Below are positions 1-9,159 of a DNA stretch of 64,000 nt, piece after piece (the first letter of the stretch is position 1; every line of letters begins with the position of its first letter). The DNA lies in assembly GCF_009727155.1 (NCBI RefSeq), contig NZ_WNWM01000002.1:1984001-2048000 (forward strand), in the 5' to 3' direction. The stretch comes from Pseudoduganella dura. GTDB lineage: Bacteria; Pseudomonadota; Gammaproteobacteria; Burkholderiales; Burkholderiaceae_D. The translations under genes and the position numbers were made by a program. Under the pieces are notes generated by a model that did not search any database, was not told the DNA's origin, and saw nothing but the letters and a program-made list of their open reading frames with translations.

Positions 1-570
1 GGCCTGGCGGGCGCCGGCTTTTCAGCGCTTGCCGCACAGGGCCAGGCCGGCAGCGGCGCCACGGCGCGCGGCTCGTATGACGTGAGCGCGCAGTCGGCAT
101 GGGTGGGCTTCACGCTGTCCGCCAACACGGCGGTGCAATTCTCGGCCAGCGGCTGGGCGCAGGGATCGACATCGACGGGCGGCGACCCGGCCACCGGCTG
201 GGACGAGGCCGGCGGCGCGCTGGTGGCGCTCAGCGCGGGCGGCCCCGATGGCGGCGGCAGCATCGTGTGGGACGACGACGAGCGGATCGCCACCGCCAGC
301 TACACGCTCGACGGCGCCGGCAACGTGCACGGCGACGCGCAGTCGTGGAGCGGCCTGCTGGGGGTCTCGTTCAGCAACGCGACGGGCGCCAGCGCGGACG
401 GCATCTTCACCGCCGAAGTCCGCGCGTTCGGCCACTCCGCCGTTTCCGCCGTGCCCGAACCGGCAACGGGCGTGATGCTGCTTGCCGGCCTGGGCCTGGT
501 CGGCGCCGGCGTGCGCCGGCAACGCACGTGCCGGCCAGCCATGTGCCGCACCGGGAAGGAGAGCGCATGA
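1..570 (+). CDS. PEP-CTERM sorting domain protein, 5' truncated by the window edge
   Basis: The reading frame is open from the first base, so the true start lies outside the window. The visible part begins with a small-residue stretch that looks like the end of a signal peptide (FSALAAQGQAG). The C-terminus has the full PEP-CTERM signature: the motif VPEPAT, a hydrophobic helix (VMLLAGLGLVGAGV) and an Arg-rich tail (RRQR). In this family the tail is recognised by an exosortase, which anchors or releases the protein at the cell surface. The body has no recognisable catalytic motif. The last third (around YTLDGAGNVHGD and GVSFSN) resembles the next gene, so the two look like tandem paralogues. 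The stop overlaps the next start in an ATGA junction. Confidence 0.8.
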   Translation, partial: GLAGAGFSALAAQGQAGSGATARGSYDVSAQSAWVGFTLSANTAVQFSASGWAQGSTSTGGDPATGWDEAGGALVALSAGGPDGGGSIVWDDDERIATASYTLDGAGNVHGDAQSWSGLLGVSFSNATGASADGIFTAEVRAFGHSAVSAVPEPATGVMLLAGLGLVGAGVRRQRTCRPAMCRTGKESA

Positions 571-1409
571 CACGCCGTCTCCTTGCCGCCGCGTGCCTGA
601 TGGCGGCCGCCTCCGGCGCCATGGCCGCCGCCAGCAGCAGCGTGCACATCAACGGTGTGACGATCACGCTGACCGACCTCGACCCGAACGACGGCATCGC
701 CGCATCGGCCACGATGATGCACGGCAGCCAGCCATACCTGAACATCGGCGCGGCCAGTTTCGACCCCGCCTACAGCAACGACGCCTACGCGGCGGTGGGC
801 ACGCACGGCGGCAGCGGGCTCGCCGGTTCGGTCGGCACCACATTCGCGCACTCGTCCGCCACGATCGCCGGACAGTCGTCGATCGTCGGCTTTTCCGGCA
901 TCGCGCTCGATGGCGGCGCGCTGAGCACCGCCGCCGGGTATGGCGAGTACGGTGCGACGGCCGCGCCGTACACATCGATGAACGTGCAGGTGGCGGCCAA
1001 TACCCGGGTCACGGTCACGTTCGACGCGAGCATCGACGTGGCGACGACGGTGGGCCTGGATACGGCCGGCAATGCCGAGCGCGCGATGGGGCGGATCCTG
1101 ATGGCGTTCGACGGCCTGGACGCCGATGGCGCCAATGTCGTCGACGAGCAATGGCAGGAACTGCTGGCAGGATACCGGCTGGATGACGCCGGCAATGTGC
1201 TGGGCGACAGTTACCACTGGGCCGGCCAGCTGTCCGTGAGCTTCTCGAACCGGAGTGCGAGCGGCACGGTGGCGTCGCTGTACAGCGAAGGCGTCATCGG
1301 TGGAAATTCGGTCGTCAGTGCGGTGCCCGAGCCGGCCACGTACGGCATGCTCCTCGGCGGCCTGGCGCTGCTGGGCGCCGCGGCACGGCGCCGGCAGGCC
1401 GCAGTCTGA
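567..1409 (+). CDS. PEP-CTERM sorting domain protein
   Basis: A 280-residue protein beginning MTRRLLAAACLMAAASGAMA, a clear signal peptide with an AMA cleavage site. It ends with VPEPAT, a hydrophobic helix (YGMLLGGLALLGAA) and a basic tail (ARRRQ), the three-part PEP-CTERM sorting signal processed by exosortase. The start overlaps the stop of the preceding gene (ATGA), with a GGAGAG ribosome site just upstream, so the two are translationally coupled. The segment before the sorting signal (YRLDDAGNVLGD and SVSFSN) is similar to the upstream protein, which suggests a tandem duplication. Its role is unknown; proteins of this type are usually exported in connection with exopolysaccharide. No exosortase gene is in the window. 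Confidence 0.82.
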   Translation: MTRRLLAAACLMAAASGAMAAASSSVHINGVTITLTDLDPNDGIAASATMMHGSQPYLNIGAASFDPAYSNDAYAAVGTHGGSGLAGSVGTTFAHSSATIAGQSSIVGFSGIALDGGALSTAAGYGEYGATAAPYTSMNVQVAANTRVTVTFDASIDVATTVGLDTAGNAERAMGRILMAFDGLDADGANVVDEQWQELLAGYRLDDAGNVLGDSYHWAGQLSVSFSNRSASGTVASLYSEGVIGGNSVVSAVPEPATYGMLLGGLALLGAAARRRQAAV

Positions 1410-1422
1410 CCGGCTGAAACGG

Positions 1423-1446
1423 CGATGGCGCCCGGAGGCGCCATCG
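1423..1446. terminator. Hairpin between convergent genes
   Basis: A perfect 10-bp stem (CGATGGCGCC and GGCGCCATCG) around a 4-base loop lies between the convergent PEP-CTERM and peroxiredoxin genes. Neither side has a convincing U-tract, so its role as a terminator is inferred from position and stem strength. Confidence 0.4.
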
Positions 1447-1494
1447 TGGGGCATGGCGCCGAAGTCAGCGCCACGCCGGTTCATTCGTGGACGC

Positions 1495-1998
1495 TTACAG
1501 CTGGCCCAGCAGCGTCTCCGCGTTCGACACCTCGAACTTGCCGCCCTGTTCGATGTTCAGCTGCGTGACGACGCCGTCTTCGACCAGCATCGAGTAGCGC
1601 TGCGAGCGGGTGCCCATGCCGAACTTGGAGAAGTCGGCATCCAGGCCCAGCGCCTTGGCGAACGCGGCATTACCATCGGCCATCATGCGCACGATGTTGG
1701 TGGCCTTCTGCTCGCGGCCCCAGGCGCCCATCACGAAGGCGTCGTTGACCGAGACGCACCAGATCTCGTCCACGCCCTTGGCCTTGAATTCCTCGGCATG
1801 CTGCACGAAGCCCGGCACATGCTTGGCCGAGCAGGTTGGCGTGTAGGCGCCCGGCAGGCCGAAGATCGCGATCTTCTTGCCCTTGACGAGGTCCTGCACG
1901 TTGAAGGTATTCGGGCCCAGCGAACAGCCTTCGGTTTCGACTTCGACGAATTCGGACAGCGTGCCTTCCGGCAGCTTGTCGCCGATCTTGATGGTCAT
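1495..1998 (-). CDS. Peroxiredoxin, Prx5 subfamily
   Basis: A 167-residue thiol peroxidase of the Prx5 (AhpC/TSA, redoxin) family, which reduces H2O2 and alkyl hydroperoxides. The peroxidatic cysteine is Cys56 in PGAYTPTCSAKHVPGF, and the conserved Arg lies in GTRSQRY. Cys25 is another candidate redox cysteine. The start at 1998 was chosen because an AGAGGAGAACCACC ribosome site precedes it and the protein then matches the usual family length. The frame stays open upstream to 2124, but that part is unlike the family and runs through the ftsZ terminator. The gene sits alone after the dcw cluster and is separated from ftsZ by a terminator. Confidence 0.93.
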   Translation of the reverse strand: MTIKIGDKLPEGTLSEFVEVETEGCSLGPNTFNVQDLVKGKKIAIFGLPGAYTPTCSAKHVPGFVQHAEEFKAKGVDEIWCVSVNDAFVMGAWGREQKATNIVRMMADGNAAFAKALGLDADFSKFGMGTRSQRYSMLVEDGVVTQLNIEQGGKFEVSNAETLLGQL

Positions 1999-2026
1999 GG
2001 TGGTTCTCCTCTGATCTCGTGCAGAC

Positions 2027-2064
2027 AAAAAAAAAGCCGACCAGGGTGGCTGCACCCTGGCGGC
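2027..2064 (-). terminator. Rho-independent terminator of ftsZ and the dcw cluster
   Basis: Read on the minus strand, an 8-bp stem (CCAGGGTG and CACCCTGG) flanked by more pairing (GCC and GGC) is followed by nine T residues. It lies between the ftsZ stop and the peroxiredoxin start, so it should end the whole mraZ-to-ftsZ transcript. Confidence 0.85.
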
Positions 2065-2172
2065 AGCTCCGGCAAGTATGCCAGAGCGCGAGCGAATCCG
2101 CTCGAAGGCGCCGTCCCCTCTCACGTAGGCCGGCGCGGCGCGGGCTCCCGAAGGAACCCCGCAAATACTGCT

Positions 2173-3381
2173 TCAGTCCGCCTGCTTGCGCAGGAACGCC
2201 GGAATGTCGTACGTTTCCATGCCGTTCTTTTCCATCGCGCGCACCTGCTCGGAAGCCGATTCGCGGCGCCATACGGCCGGCGCCTTCATGCCTTCGAACG
2301 AATGGCCGCCGGCGGCGCCCATGCCCGCCGCGACCGATGCGGCAGCGCCGCCCAGGCCGGCCTGCGGGTTCAACGGGTTGTTGTGCGTGCCCGTGCGCAG
2401 CATCTGCTGCGGTACCAGCTGCACGTGCTTCTTGTTCTTGCCCAGGCCGGTGGCCACGACGGTGACGCGGATCGAATCGCCCATCGAATCGTCGTAGGCG
2501 ATACCCTGCGCGATCGAGGCATCGGGCGCGGCGAAGGCGCGCACGGCGGCCATCACTTCCTTGATCTCCTTGCCCTTCAGGCCGCGGCTGGCGGTCACGT
2601 TGACCAGCACGCCGCGCGCGCCGGACAGGTCGATGCCGTCGAGCAGCGGCGACGCCACGGCCTGTTCGGCGGCGATGCGCGCCCGGTCCACGCCGGCGGC
2701 GGTGGCGGTGCCCATCATCGCCTTGCCCTGCTCGCCCATGATCGTCTTCACGTCGTTGAAGTCGACATTGATGTGGCCCGGCACGTTGATGATCTCGGCG
2801 ATACCCGCCACCGCGTTGTTCAGCACGTCGTCGGCATGCTGCAGCCACTCGATCAGCGATTCGTCCTCGTAGATCTCTTCGAGCTTCTCGTTCAGGATCA
2901 CGATCAGCGAGTCGACATTCTGCGACAGCTGCTCCAGGCCCTCATCGGCGATCTCCATGCACTTCTGGCCTTCGTGCGAGAACGGCTTCGACACCACCGC
3001 CACCGTCAGGGCGCCCAGCGATTTCGCCACTTCCGCCACGATCGGCGCGGCGCCGGTGCCGGTGCCGCCGCCCATGCCCGCGGCGATGAACACCATGTGC
3101 GCACCGCGCAGCGCATCCTCGATGCGGGCGCGCGATTCCTCGGCCAGCTTGCGGCCGACATCGGGCTTCATGCCCGCCCCCAGGCCGGTCTCGCCGATCT
3201 GGATGATGTTGTCGGCCTTGGAAGCCGACAACGCCTGGGCATCGGTATTGGCGGCGATGAATTCCACCCCGCTCATGCCCTTGTTGATCATGTGCTGCAC
3301 CGCGTTACCGCCCGCGCCGCCAACACCGACCACTTTGATCACCGTTCCCAGTGACGCGTTATCGACCATATCGAACTCCAT
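2173..3381 (-). CDS. ftsZ: Cell division protein FtsZ
   Basis: A 402-residue tubulin-like GTPase that polymerises into the Z-ring at midcell. The GTP-binding signature GGGTGTG is at residues 104-110, the N-terminal nucleotide motif VGVGGAGGNA near 18-27, and the catalytic T7 loop NVDFND at 205-210. A variable linker rich in Gly and Ala follows, and the conserved C-terminal peptide (DIPAFLRKQAD) that binds FtsA and ZipA is intact at the end. The start has an AGGAG site 8 bases upstream. It is the last gene of the cluster, and 234 bp separate it from ftsA, enough for its own promoter, although I could not pick one with confidence. The stretch around residues 166-182 (KLEEIYEDESLIEWLQH) looks unlike the usual AF-x-AADDVL form. 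Confidence 0.97.
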   Translation of the reverse strand: MEFDMVDNASLGTVIKVVGVGGAGGNAVQHMINKGMSGVEFIAANTDAQALSASKADNIIQIGETGLGAGMKPDVGRKLAEESRARIEDALRGAHMVFIAAGMGGGTGTGAAPIVAEVAKSLGALTVAVVSKPFSHEGQKCMEIADEGLEQLSQNVDSLIVILNEKLEEIYEDESLIEWLQHADDVLNNAVAGIAEIINVPGHINVDFNDVKTIMGEQGKAMMGTATAAGVDRARIAAEQAVASPLLDGIDLSGARGVLVNVTASRGLKGKEIKEVMAAVRAFAAPDASIAQGIAYDDSMGDSIRVTVVATGLGKNKKHVQLVPQQMLRTGTHNNPLNPQAGLGGAAASVAAGMGAAGGHSFEGMKAPAVWRRESASEQVRAMEKNGMETYDIPAFLRKQAD

Positions 3382-3615
3382 GATGTGCTCCTAGTTTGAA
3401 TGCGCTCTTGAACGCCGTCCTTCATATCGGTAGAAGGCCAGCAGGTTGAAGATCACGTTGTACCTTGAAAATAATACGCTCTTTGTTACCGTCCCGGGTG
3501 CCCCGCAGGCCGCTAAAGCTGCAGTAGTTCAAATTAAGACGCCTGGACTTTGCCAATGCACAGCCAGCATCCGATAACTTGAACCGCCACGCGCAGCGGG
3601 TTGGCGGGCTCCCCG

Positions 3616-4848
3616 TCAGAAATTACCGAGAAACCATTCCTTCATGCGTTGCCAGACCGCCTTCACGGACCCATCCTGGCGCGTCACGATATGCCCGCGC
3701 AAATACTGCTTTTTCGCCTCCAGCAAAAGACCGAGCACGGTGGCGTAGCGGGGGCTGCGCACCACGTCGGCCAGCTGGCCGCGATAGTCCGGCGTGCCGA
3801 GGCGCGCCGGTTTCAGGAAAATGTCTTCCGCCATTTCGACCATGCCGGGCATGATCGACGAGCCGCCGGTCAGCACGATGCCGGAGGAGAGCACGCCCTC
3901 GTAGCCGGATTCGCGCACGACCTGGTGCACCATGGCGAACAATTCCTCCACGCGCGGCTCGATGACCGCGGCCAGCGCCTGGCGCGACAGGTTGCGGGTG
4001 CCCCGGTCGCCCAGGCCCGGCACTTCCAGGTGCTCGCCCGGATCGGCCAGCACCTGCTTGGCCACGCCGTAGCGGATCTTGATCTCTTCCGCTTCGGAGG
4101 TGGGCGTGCGCAACGCCATCGCGATATCGTTGGTGATCTGGTCGCCGGCGATCGGAATCACCGCCGTATGGCGGATCGCGCCGTCCGAGAACACCGCGAC
4201 GTCGGTGGTGCCGCCGCCGATATCGATCAGCACGACGCCCAGTTCCTTTTCGTCCGGCGTCAGCACGGCATCGGCCGATGCCATCGGTTGCAGGATCAGG
4301 TCGGAGACCTCGAGCCCACAGCGCCGCACGCACTTGACGATGTTCTGCACCGCGCTCACCGCGCCGGTAACGATATGGACCTTCACTTCCAGCCGGATGC
4401 CGCTCATGCCGATGGGCTCGCGCACGTCTTCCTGGCTGTCGACGATGAATTCCTGCGGCACCGTGTGCAGCAGCTGCTGATCAGTAGGAATGTTAACGGC
4501 CTTTGCCGTTTCAATGACGCGCGCCACGTCGGTGGACGTGACTTCCTTTTCCTTGATCGCCACCATGCCGCTCGAATTGAAGCTGCGGATATGGCTGCCC
4601 GCGATGCCCGCGTACACATTGCGGATCTTGCAGTCGGCCATCAGCTCGGCCTCCTCGAGGGCGCGCTGGATGGACTCCACGGTCGCTTCGATGTTGACCA
4701 CCACGCCCTTTTTCAGGCCCTTCGATTCGTGCTGTCCCAGCCCGATCACTTCGTGGCGGCCATCGCCCATCACCTCGGCCACCACGGCCACCACCTTCGA
4801 GGTGCCGATGTCGAGGCCGACGATCAGGTTTTTCGCGTCTTTTGTCAT
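3616..4848 (-). CDS. ftsA: Cell division protein FtsA
   Basis: A 410-residue actin-like ATPase that ties FtsZ filaments to the inner membrane. The phosphate-1 motif (VGLDIGTSKV) is near residues 10-19. The phosphate-2 type motif (VVLIDIGGGTTDVAVF) and the adenosine motif (GIVLTGGSSIMPG) follow in order. The C-terminus (QRMKEWFLGNF) is the short amphipathic membrane-targeting helix. It lies 47 bases after ftsQ on the same strand, in the normal dcw order. Length and motifs are typical. Confidence 0.97.
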   Translation of the reverse strand: MTKDAKNLIVGLDIGTSKVVAVVAEVMGDGRHEVIGLGQHESKGLKKGVVVNIEATVESIQRALEEAELMADCKIRNVYAGIAGSHIRSFNSSGMVAIKEKEVTSTDVARVIETAKAVNIPTDQQLLHTVPQEFIVDSQEDVREPIGMSGIRLEVKVHIVTGAVSAVQNIVKCVRRCGLEVSDLILQPMASADAVLTPDEKELGVVLIDIGGGTTDVAVFSDGAIRHTAVIPIAGDQITNDIAMALRTPTSEAEEIKIRYGVAKQVLADPGEHLEVPGLGDRGTRNLSRQALAAVIEPRVEELFAMVHQVVRESGYEGVLSSGIVLTGGSSIMPGMVEMAEDIFLKPARLGTPDYRGQLADVVRSPRYATVLGLLLEAKKQYLRGHIVTRQDGSVKAVWQRMKEWFLGNF

Positions 4849-4895
4849 TGTTTTGCTCGTTAAATTCGTTTCGCTCTGCCCTGGCTTGCTGCAGC

Positions 4896-5660
4896 TTATT
4901 TCTTGGTCTTTTCGGCCGGTATCTTCAAGTTCGTCGCCGACAGCGCCAGCCCGTTCTGGTACCGCATGTCGATCGTTTCAATGTCCTGCACGCGCGTGGC
5001 CAGCTGCGGCCAGACCGACACCAGCCGCGCCACGCGGTCGCGCAGCATCGTCGGCGTCTGCTCGCGGCCCAGCGCCACGCTGGTGCCGTTGTTCAGTATC
5101 ACCGTCCACGCGTAGCGGCTCGACAGGGCCAGGCCTTCCGGCACCAGCTTCGCCGGCGCGAACCACTTGCGCAGCTCGGCGTAGCGGGACAGCACTTCCT
5201 TCTCGCTGCCGTCCGGTCCGGAAAACTGCGGCAGCTCGTGATCTTCTTCCGCCTCGGCCAGGTTGGCGGTAAATACATCGCCCTTCACCGACAGCAGCCG
5301 GCCGTCTTCACCCCACGTGCCCAGCGCTTCGTGCTCTTCCACTTCGACGATCAGGCGGTCGGGCCATTCGCGCCGCACGGTGGCGCGCCGCACCCACGGC
5401 ACCGCCTCGAACACCTGGCGCACCTGCTCCAGGTTCGCCGTGAAGAAGTTGCCGCGGATGCGGCCCTGCGTGCCGTTCGTCAGCGTCAGCAGGTTGACGT
5501 GGCGCAGCTCGGCCTGCCGCATGGCCTCGACGCGGATCATGCGCAGGTCGAACACCGGCCGGTGCGCGATCCACCAGATGCCGGCGGCGACGCAAACGGC
5601 GAACACCAGCGCGACAATGCCGCTGGCGGTTGCGTTCAAGGCTTTCGCGTCGTGCCACAT
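4896..5660 (-). CDS. ftsQ: Cell division protein FtsQ
   Basis: A 254-residue bitopic inner membrane protein of the divisome that recruits FtsB and FtsL. There is a short cytoplasmic N-terminus, one membrane helix at about residues 13-32 (SGIVALVFAVCVAAGIWWIA), then a POTRA domain from about residue 38 (FDLRMIRVEA...LTLTNG) containing the conserved W-V-R-x-A-x-V-x-R-x-W-P-D motif near 88-101. The FtsQ beta domain fills the rest. It starts 6 bases after ddl, so the genes are co-transcribed. Confidence 0.94.
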   Translation of the reverse strand: MWHDAKALNATASGIVALVFAVCVAAGIWWIAHRPVFDLRMIRVEAMRQAELRHVNLLTLTNGTQGRIRGNFFTANLEQVRQVFEAVPWVRRATVRREWPDRLIVEVEEHEALGTWGEDGRLLSVKGDVFTANLAEAEEDHELPQFSGPDGSEKEVLSRYAELRKWFAPAKLVPEGLALSSRYAWTVILNNGTSVALGREQTPTMLRDRVARLVSVWPQLATRVQDIETIDMRYQNGLALSATNLKIPAEKTKK

Positions 5661-5666
5661 CGGTGC

Positions 5667-6674
5667 TTATGCCCTCTTGTTCTTCAACCGCGCCGTGCGC
5701 AGGATTTCCACGCACAGCGCTTCGTAGGACAGGCCTACCGCGCGCGCCGCCATCGGCACCAGCGAGTGGCTCGTCATGCCGGGCGACGTGTTCACTTCCA
5801 GCAGGAACGGCCGGCTGTCGCTGTCGCGCAGCAGCACGTCCACGCGCGCCCAGCCCTCGCAGCCCAGCGTGCGATAGGCCGCCACGGCGATGCGGCGCAT
5901 TTCCGCCTGCACCGCTTCATCGAGCTGAGGCGGGCAAAAATACTGCACGCTGTCGGTGAAATACTTGTTCTGGTAATCGTAGTTGCCTTCCGGCGCGGCG
6001 ATTTCCACGACCGGCAGCGCGCGCACAGCGGCGCCGGTGCCCAGCACGGCAACCGTGAATTCGCGGCCGGTGATGAAGCTCTCAGCCAGCACGTCGTCGT
6101 CCAGCTTCGCCGCCACGTCGTACGCCGCCTGGAACGCCTCCACCGCGCCGACCTTGGTGATGCCGATCGAGGACCCCTCGTGCGGCGGCTTGACAATCAG
6201 CGGCAGGCCCAGCTTTTCCGCCACGGCCGGCAGGTCGGACTGCGCATCGAGCAACGCGTACTCCGGTGTCGGCAGCCCGGCTTCGAGCCACAGGATCTTG
6301 GTGGCGATCTTGTCCATGCCCACCGAGCTGGCCATCACGCCGCTGCCCGTGTAGGGTATGCCCAGCAGTTCCAGCGCGCCCTGCAGCGTGCCGTCCTCGC
6401 CCAGGCGGCCATGCAGCGCGATGAACACGCGGTCGAATTTTTCCGCTTCCAGTTCGCCCAGCGAGCGCTGGCCCGGATCGAACGGGTGCGCATCGATGCC
6501 CTGCCCGCGCAGCGCTTCCAGCACGCCTGTGCCGGACATGATGGAAACCTCGCGCTCGGCGGAACTGCCGCCGAACAGCACGCCGACCTTGCCGAACGAT
6601 TGCGCTTCTTCCTTCGTGATGGCCGCGCTCGTGCCGATGTTCGTGCTCATGTTCGTGCCCATGTTCGTGCTCAT
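5667..6674 (-). CDS. ddl: D-alanine--D-alanine ligase
   Basis: A 335-residue ATP-grasp enzyme that joins two D-alanines to supply MurF. After a variable N-terminus, [17 protein letters not shown] marks the start of the catalytic core. The ATP-grasp motifs ([39 protein letters not shown]) are intact. The start overlaps the murC stop (ATGA). The first 16 residues are a peptide repeat ([16 protein letters not shown]) encoded by a DNA repeat, giving three possible in-frame Met starts at residues 1, 5 and 9. I keep the first because of the coupling with murC. Confidence 0.95.
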   Translation of the reverse strand: MSTNMGTNMSTNIGTSAAITKEEAQSFGKVGVLFGGSSAEREVSIMSGTGVLEALRGQGIDAHPFDPGQRSLGELEAEKFDRVFIALHGRLGEDGTLQGALELLGIPYTGSGVMASSVGMDKIATKILWLEAGLPTPEYALLDAQSDLPAVAEKLGLPLIVKPPHEGSSIGITKVGAVEAFQAAYDVAAKLDDDVLAESFITGREFTVAVLGTGAAVRALPVVEIAAPEGNYDYQNKYFTDSVQYFCPPQLDEAVQAEMRRIAVAAYRTLGCEGWARVDVLLRDSDSRPFLLEVNTSPGMTSHSLVPMAARAVGLSYEALCVEILRTARLKNKRA

Positions 6675-8071
6675 GCCTTGTAATTGACCAGTTTCGCGGG
6701 AACGCCGCTGATCGAACCCGCCCCCATCGTCAGGACCACGTCGCCGTCCCGCACCAGGTTCATGATCGTTTCAGGTACGTCGCCGATGGTTTCGACGAAT
6801 ACCGGCTCGGTCTTGCCGCGCGCGCGGATCGCGCGCACCAGCGAGCGGCCGTCGGCGCCCACGATCGGCGCTTCGCCGGCCGGGTAGACTTCCACCAGTA
6901 CCAGCAGGTCCACCACCGACAGCACGCGGGCGAAGTCCTCGAACAGGTCGCGCGTGCGGGTGTAGCGGTGCGGCTGGAACGCCAGCACGAGGCGGCGGCC
7001 CGGATACGCGGCGCGCGCGGCGGCCAGCGTCACTTCCGTTTCCACCGGGTGATGACCGAAATCGTCGACCAGCGTGAAGGTACCGCCCGCGTTGCCGTTG
7101 CCCTGGATGGCGATGTCGCCATACCTGGTGAAGCGGCGGCCCACGCCGGCGAAACCGGCCAGGCCGGCCTGGGTGGCGCTGTCTTCCACGCCGATTTCCC
7201 GCGCGATGGCCACGGCCGAGCAGGCGTTCTGCACATTGTGCATGCCGGGCTGGTTCAGCACGATGTCGAGATCCGGGAAACCTTCCTGCAGCACGGTGAA
7301 ATGCATCTGCGTGCCGATGGCGCGGGCATTCACGGCGCGCACTTCGGCGTCTTCCGAGAAACCGTAGGTGGTGACCGGCTTGGTGACCTTCGGCAGGATG
7401 CTGCGCACGTGCGGATCGTCGATGCACAGCATCGCGCGGCCGTAGAACGGCAGCCGGTGCGTGAAATGCACGAACGCCTGCTTCAGCTTGTCGAAATCGT
7501 GTTCGTACGTCTCCATGTGGTCGGCATCGATGTTGGTGATCACCTCGATCATCGGCGCCAGGTTCAGGAACGACGCATCCGACTCGTCCGCCTCGGCCAC
7601 CAGGTACTCGCCCGAACCCAGCTTCGCGTTGGCGCCGGCCGCGGTCAGGCGGCCGCCGATCACGAACGTGGGATCGAGGCCGCCCTGCGCCAGCACCGAT
7701 GCGACCAGCGACGTGGTCGTGGTCTTGCCGTGCGTGCCGGCGATGGCGATGCCGCGCTTCAGGCGCATCAGTTCGCCCAGCATCACGGCGCGCGGCACGA
7801 TCGGGACTTTCTTCGCGCGCGCGGCGACGACTTCGGGGTTGTCGGCCGCGACGGCGGTGGACGTGACGACGGCATCCGCGGCGCCGATGTGTTCCGCCGC
7901 GTGGCCCTGGAACACTTTCGCGCCCATGTCGCCGAGGCGCTGCGTGACAGCCGAGCTGCCCAGGTCCGAGCCGGTGACGTTATAGCCGAGCGTGAGCAGC
8001 ACCTCGGCGATGCCGCTCATGCCGCTGCCGCCGATGCCGACGAAGTGAATGTTTTTGACCTTGTGTTGCAT
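6671..8071 (-). CDS. murC: UDP-N-acetylmuramate--L-alanine ligase
   Basis: A 466-residue cytoplasmic Mur ligase that adds L-Ala to UDP-MurNAc, the first step of stem peptide synthesis. The Rossmann start [16 protein letters not shown] is at residues 8-23, the ATP-binding loop GTHGKTTT near 112-119, and the central-domain motif EADESDASF follows. The C-terminal domain includes [13 protein letters not shown]. It lies 8 bases after murG and overlaps ddl by four bases. Length is typical. Confidence 0.97.
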   Translation of the reverse strand: MQHKVKNIHFVGIGGSGMSGIAEVLLTLGYNVTGSDLGSSAVTQRLGDMGAKVFQGHAAEHIGAADAVVTSTAVAADNPEVVAARAKKVPIVPRAVMLGELMRLKRGIAIAGTHGKTTTTSLVASVLAQGGLDPTFVIGGRLTAAGANAKLGSGEYLVAEADESDASFLNLAPMIEVITNIDADHMETYEHDFDKLKQAFVHFTHRLPFYGRAMLCIDDPHVRSILPKVTKPVTTYGFSEDAEVRAVNARAIGTQMHFTVLQEGFPDLDIVLNQPGMHNVQNACSAVAIAREIGVEDSATQAGLAGFAGVGRRFTRYGDIAIQGNGNAGGTFTLVDDFGHHPVETEVTLAAARAAYPGRRLVLAFQPHRYTRTRDLFEDFARVLSVVDLLVLVEVYPAGEAPIVGADGRSLVRAIRARGKTEPVFVETIGDVPETIMNLVRDGDVVLTMGAGSISGVPAKLVNYKA

Positions 8072-8079
8072 TTATCTTC

Positions 8080-9159
8080 TCAAGCCAGTTGTTCGAGTAC
8101 GTTCGCGATCGCGTCGTTCGCGTCGCGCTTGCCCACCGCGTGCGCCGCCTCGGCCATGCCGCGGCAGGCGTTGCGCGTCAGCGTCTGCAGCAGCGCCGCG
8201 AGGCCCTGCGCAGTCAGTTCGGTTTGCGGCATGTGGATCGCCGCGTTCTGTTTCGCCAGCCACTGCGCGTTGTCGCGCTGGTGGCTGGTGGTCGATGCCA
8301 CCAGCGGCACCAGCACGCTGGCCACGCCGGCCGCCGTCAGTTCGGAAACGGTGATCGCGCCGGCCCGGCAGATCACCACGTCCGCCTGGGCGTAGGCGCT
8401 GGCCATGTCGTCGATGAAGTCGACCACGCTGGCCTGCACGCCGGCCTGCGCGTAGCCGGCGCGCAGCGCATCGATGTTCTTCTTGCCGGACTGGTGCGTC
8501 ACGATCGGCCGCTCGCCTTCCGGCAGCAGGGCCAGCGCGGCCGGCAGCGCATCGTTCAGCGCCTTCGCGCCCAGGCTGCCGCCGACCACCAGGATACGCA
8601 GCGCGCCTTCCCGGCCTTCGAAGCGCCGGGCCGGCGCCGGCAGGTCGAGGATTTCCCTGCGCACCGGATTGCCGGTCACCACCGCCTTGCCGGCCGCGCG
8701 GCCGAAATCGGCCGGGAAGCCGAAGCACACCTTCGAAGCCACCGGCACCAGCGTCCTGTTCGACAACAGCAACGCCGCATCGGCGTTGACGAGCACCAGC
8801 GGCACGCCGCGCAGCTTCGTCATCATGCCGCCCGGCACGGTCACGTAGCCGCCCATGCCCAGCACCACGGCGGGCTTGCGGCGCCCGATGATGCCGTAGC
8901 AATCCCAGAATGCCTTCAGCATCTTGAGCGCGCCGCTTACGGTATGGCCCAGGCCTTTGCCGCGCATGCCGGAGAAGTGGACCACGTCCATCATCACGCC
9001 GGCCTTCGGCACCAGGTCGCCTTCCATGCCGTGCGATGTGCCCAGCCAGGTCACGTCCCAGCCACGCGCGCGCATCGTCTGCGCGATCGCCAGGCCGGGG
9101 AAGATGTGGCCGCCGGTGCCGGCGGCCATGATCACCAGTTTCTTCATTGGCTTGCTCAT
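8080..9159 (-). CDS. murG: UDP-GlcNAc:lipid I N-acetylglucosaminyltransferase
   Basis: A 359-residue peripheral GT-B glycosyltransferase that converts lipid I to lipid II on the inner face of the membrane. The first glycine loop is [13 protein letters not shown] near residues 12-24, the second is [12 protein letters not shown], and the UDP-GlcNAc site includes [15 protein letters not shown]. Its start overlaps the ftsW stop by four bases (ATGA), as expected for coupled translation of the lipid II synthase and the ring glycosyltransferase. Confidence 0.97.
   Translation of the reverse strand: MSKPMKKLVIMAAGTGGHIFPGLAIAQTMRARGWDVTWLGTSHGMEGDLVPKAGVMMDVVHFSGMRGKGLGHTVSGALKMLKAFWDCYGIIGRRKPAVVLGMGGYVTVPGGMMTKLRGVPLVLVNADAALLLSNRTLVPVASKVCFGFPADFGRAAGKAVVTGNPVRREILDLPAPARRFEGREGALRILVVGGSLGAKALNDALPAALALLPEGERPIVTHQSGKKNIDALRAGYAQAGVQASVVDFIDDMASAYAQADVVICRAGAITVSELTAAGVASVLVPLVASTTSHQRDNAQWLAKQNAAIHMPQTELTAQGLAALLQTLTRNACRGMAEAAHAVGKRDANDAIANVLEQLA

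Noticed and set aside
1255..3354. Long plus-strand open frame (about 700 codons) opposite peroxiredoxin and ftsZ
   Set aside because: It is antisense to two genes with complete family motifs, is rich in His, Arg and Gly, and has no family features. High G+C gives long antisense frames throughout this window.
3382..3615. Separate ftsZ promoter in the ftsA-ftsZ gap
   Set aside because: The 234-base gap is long enough, but I could not match both -35 and -10 elements with normal spacing.
4842..6683. Plus-strand open frame of about 610 codons opposite ftsQ and ddl
   Set aside because: Same reason: shadow of well-supported genes, composition dominated by Arg, His and Gln.
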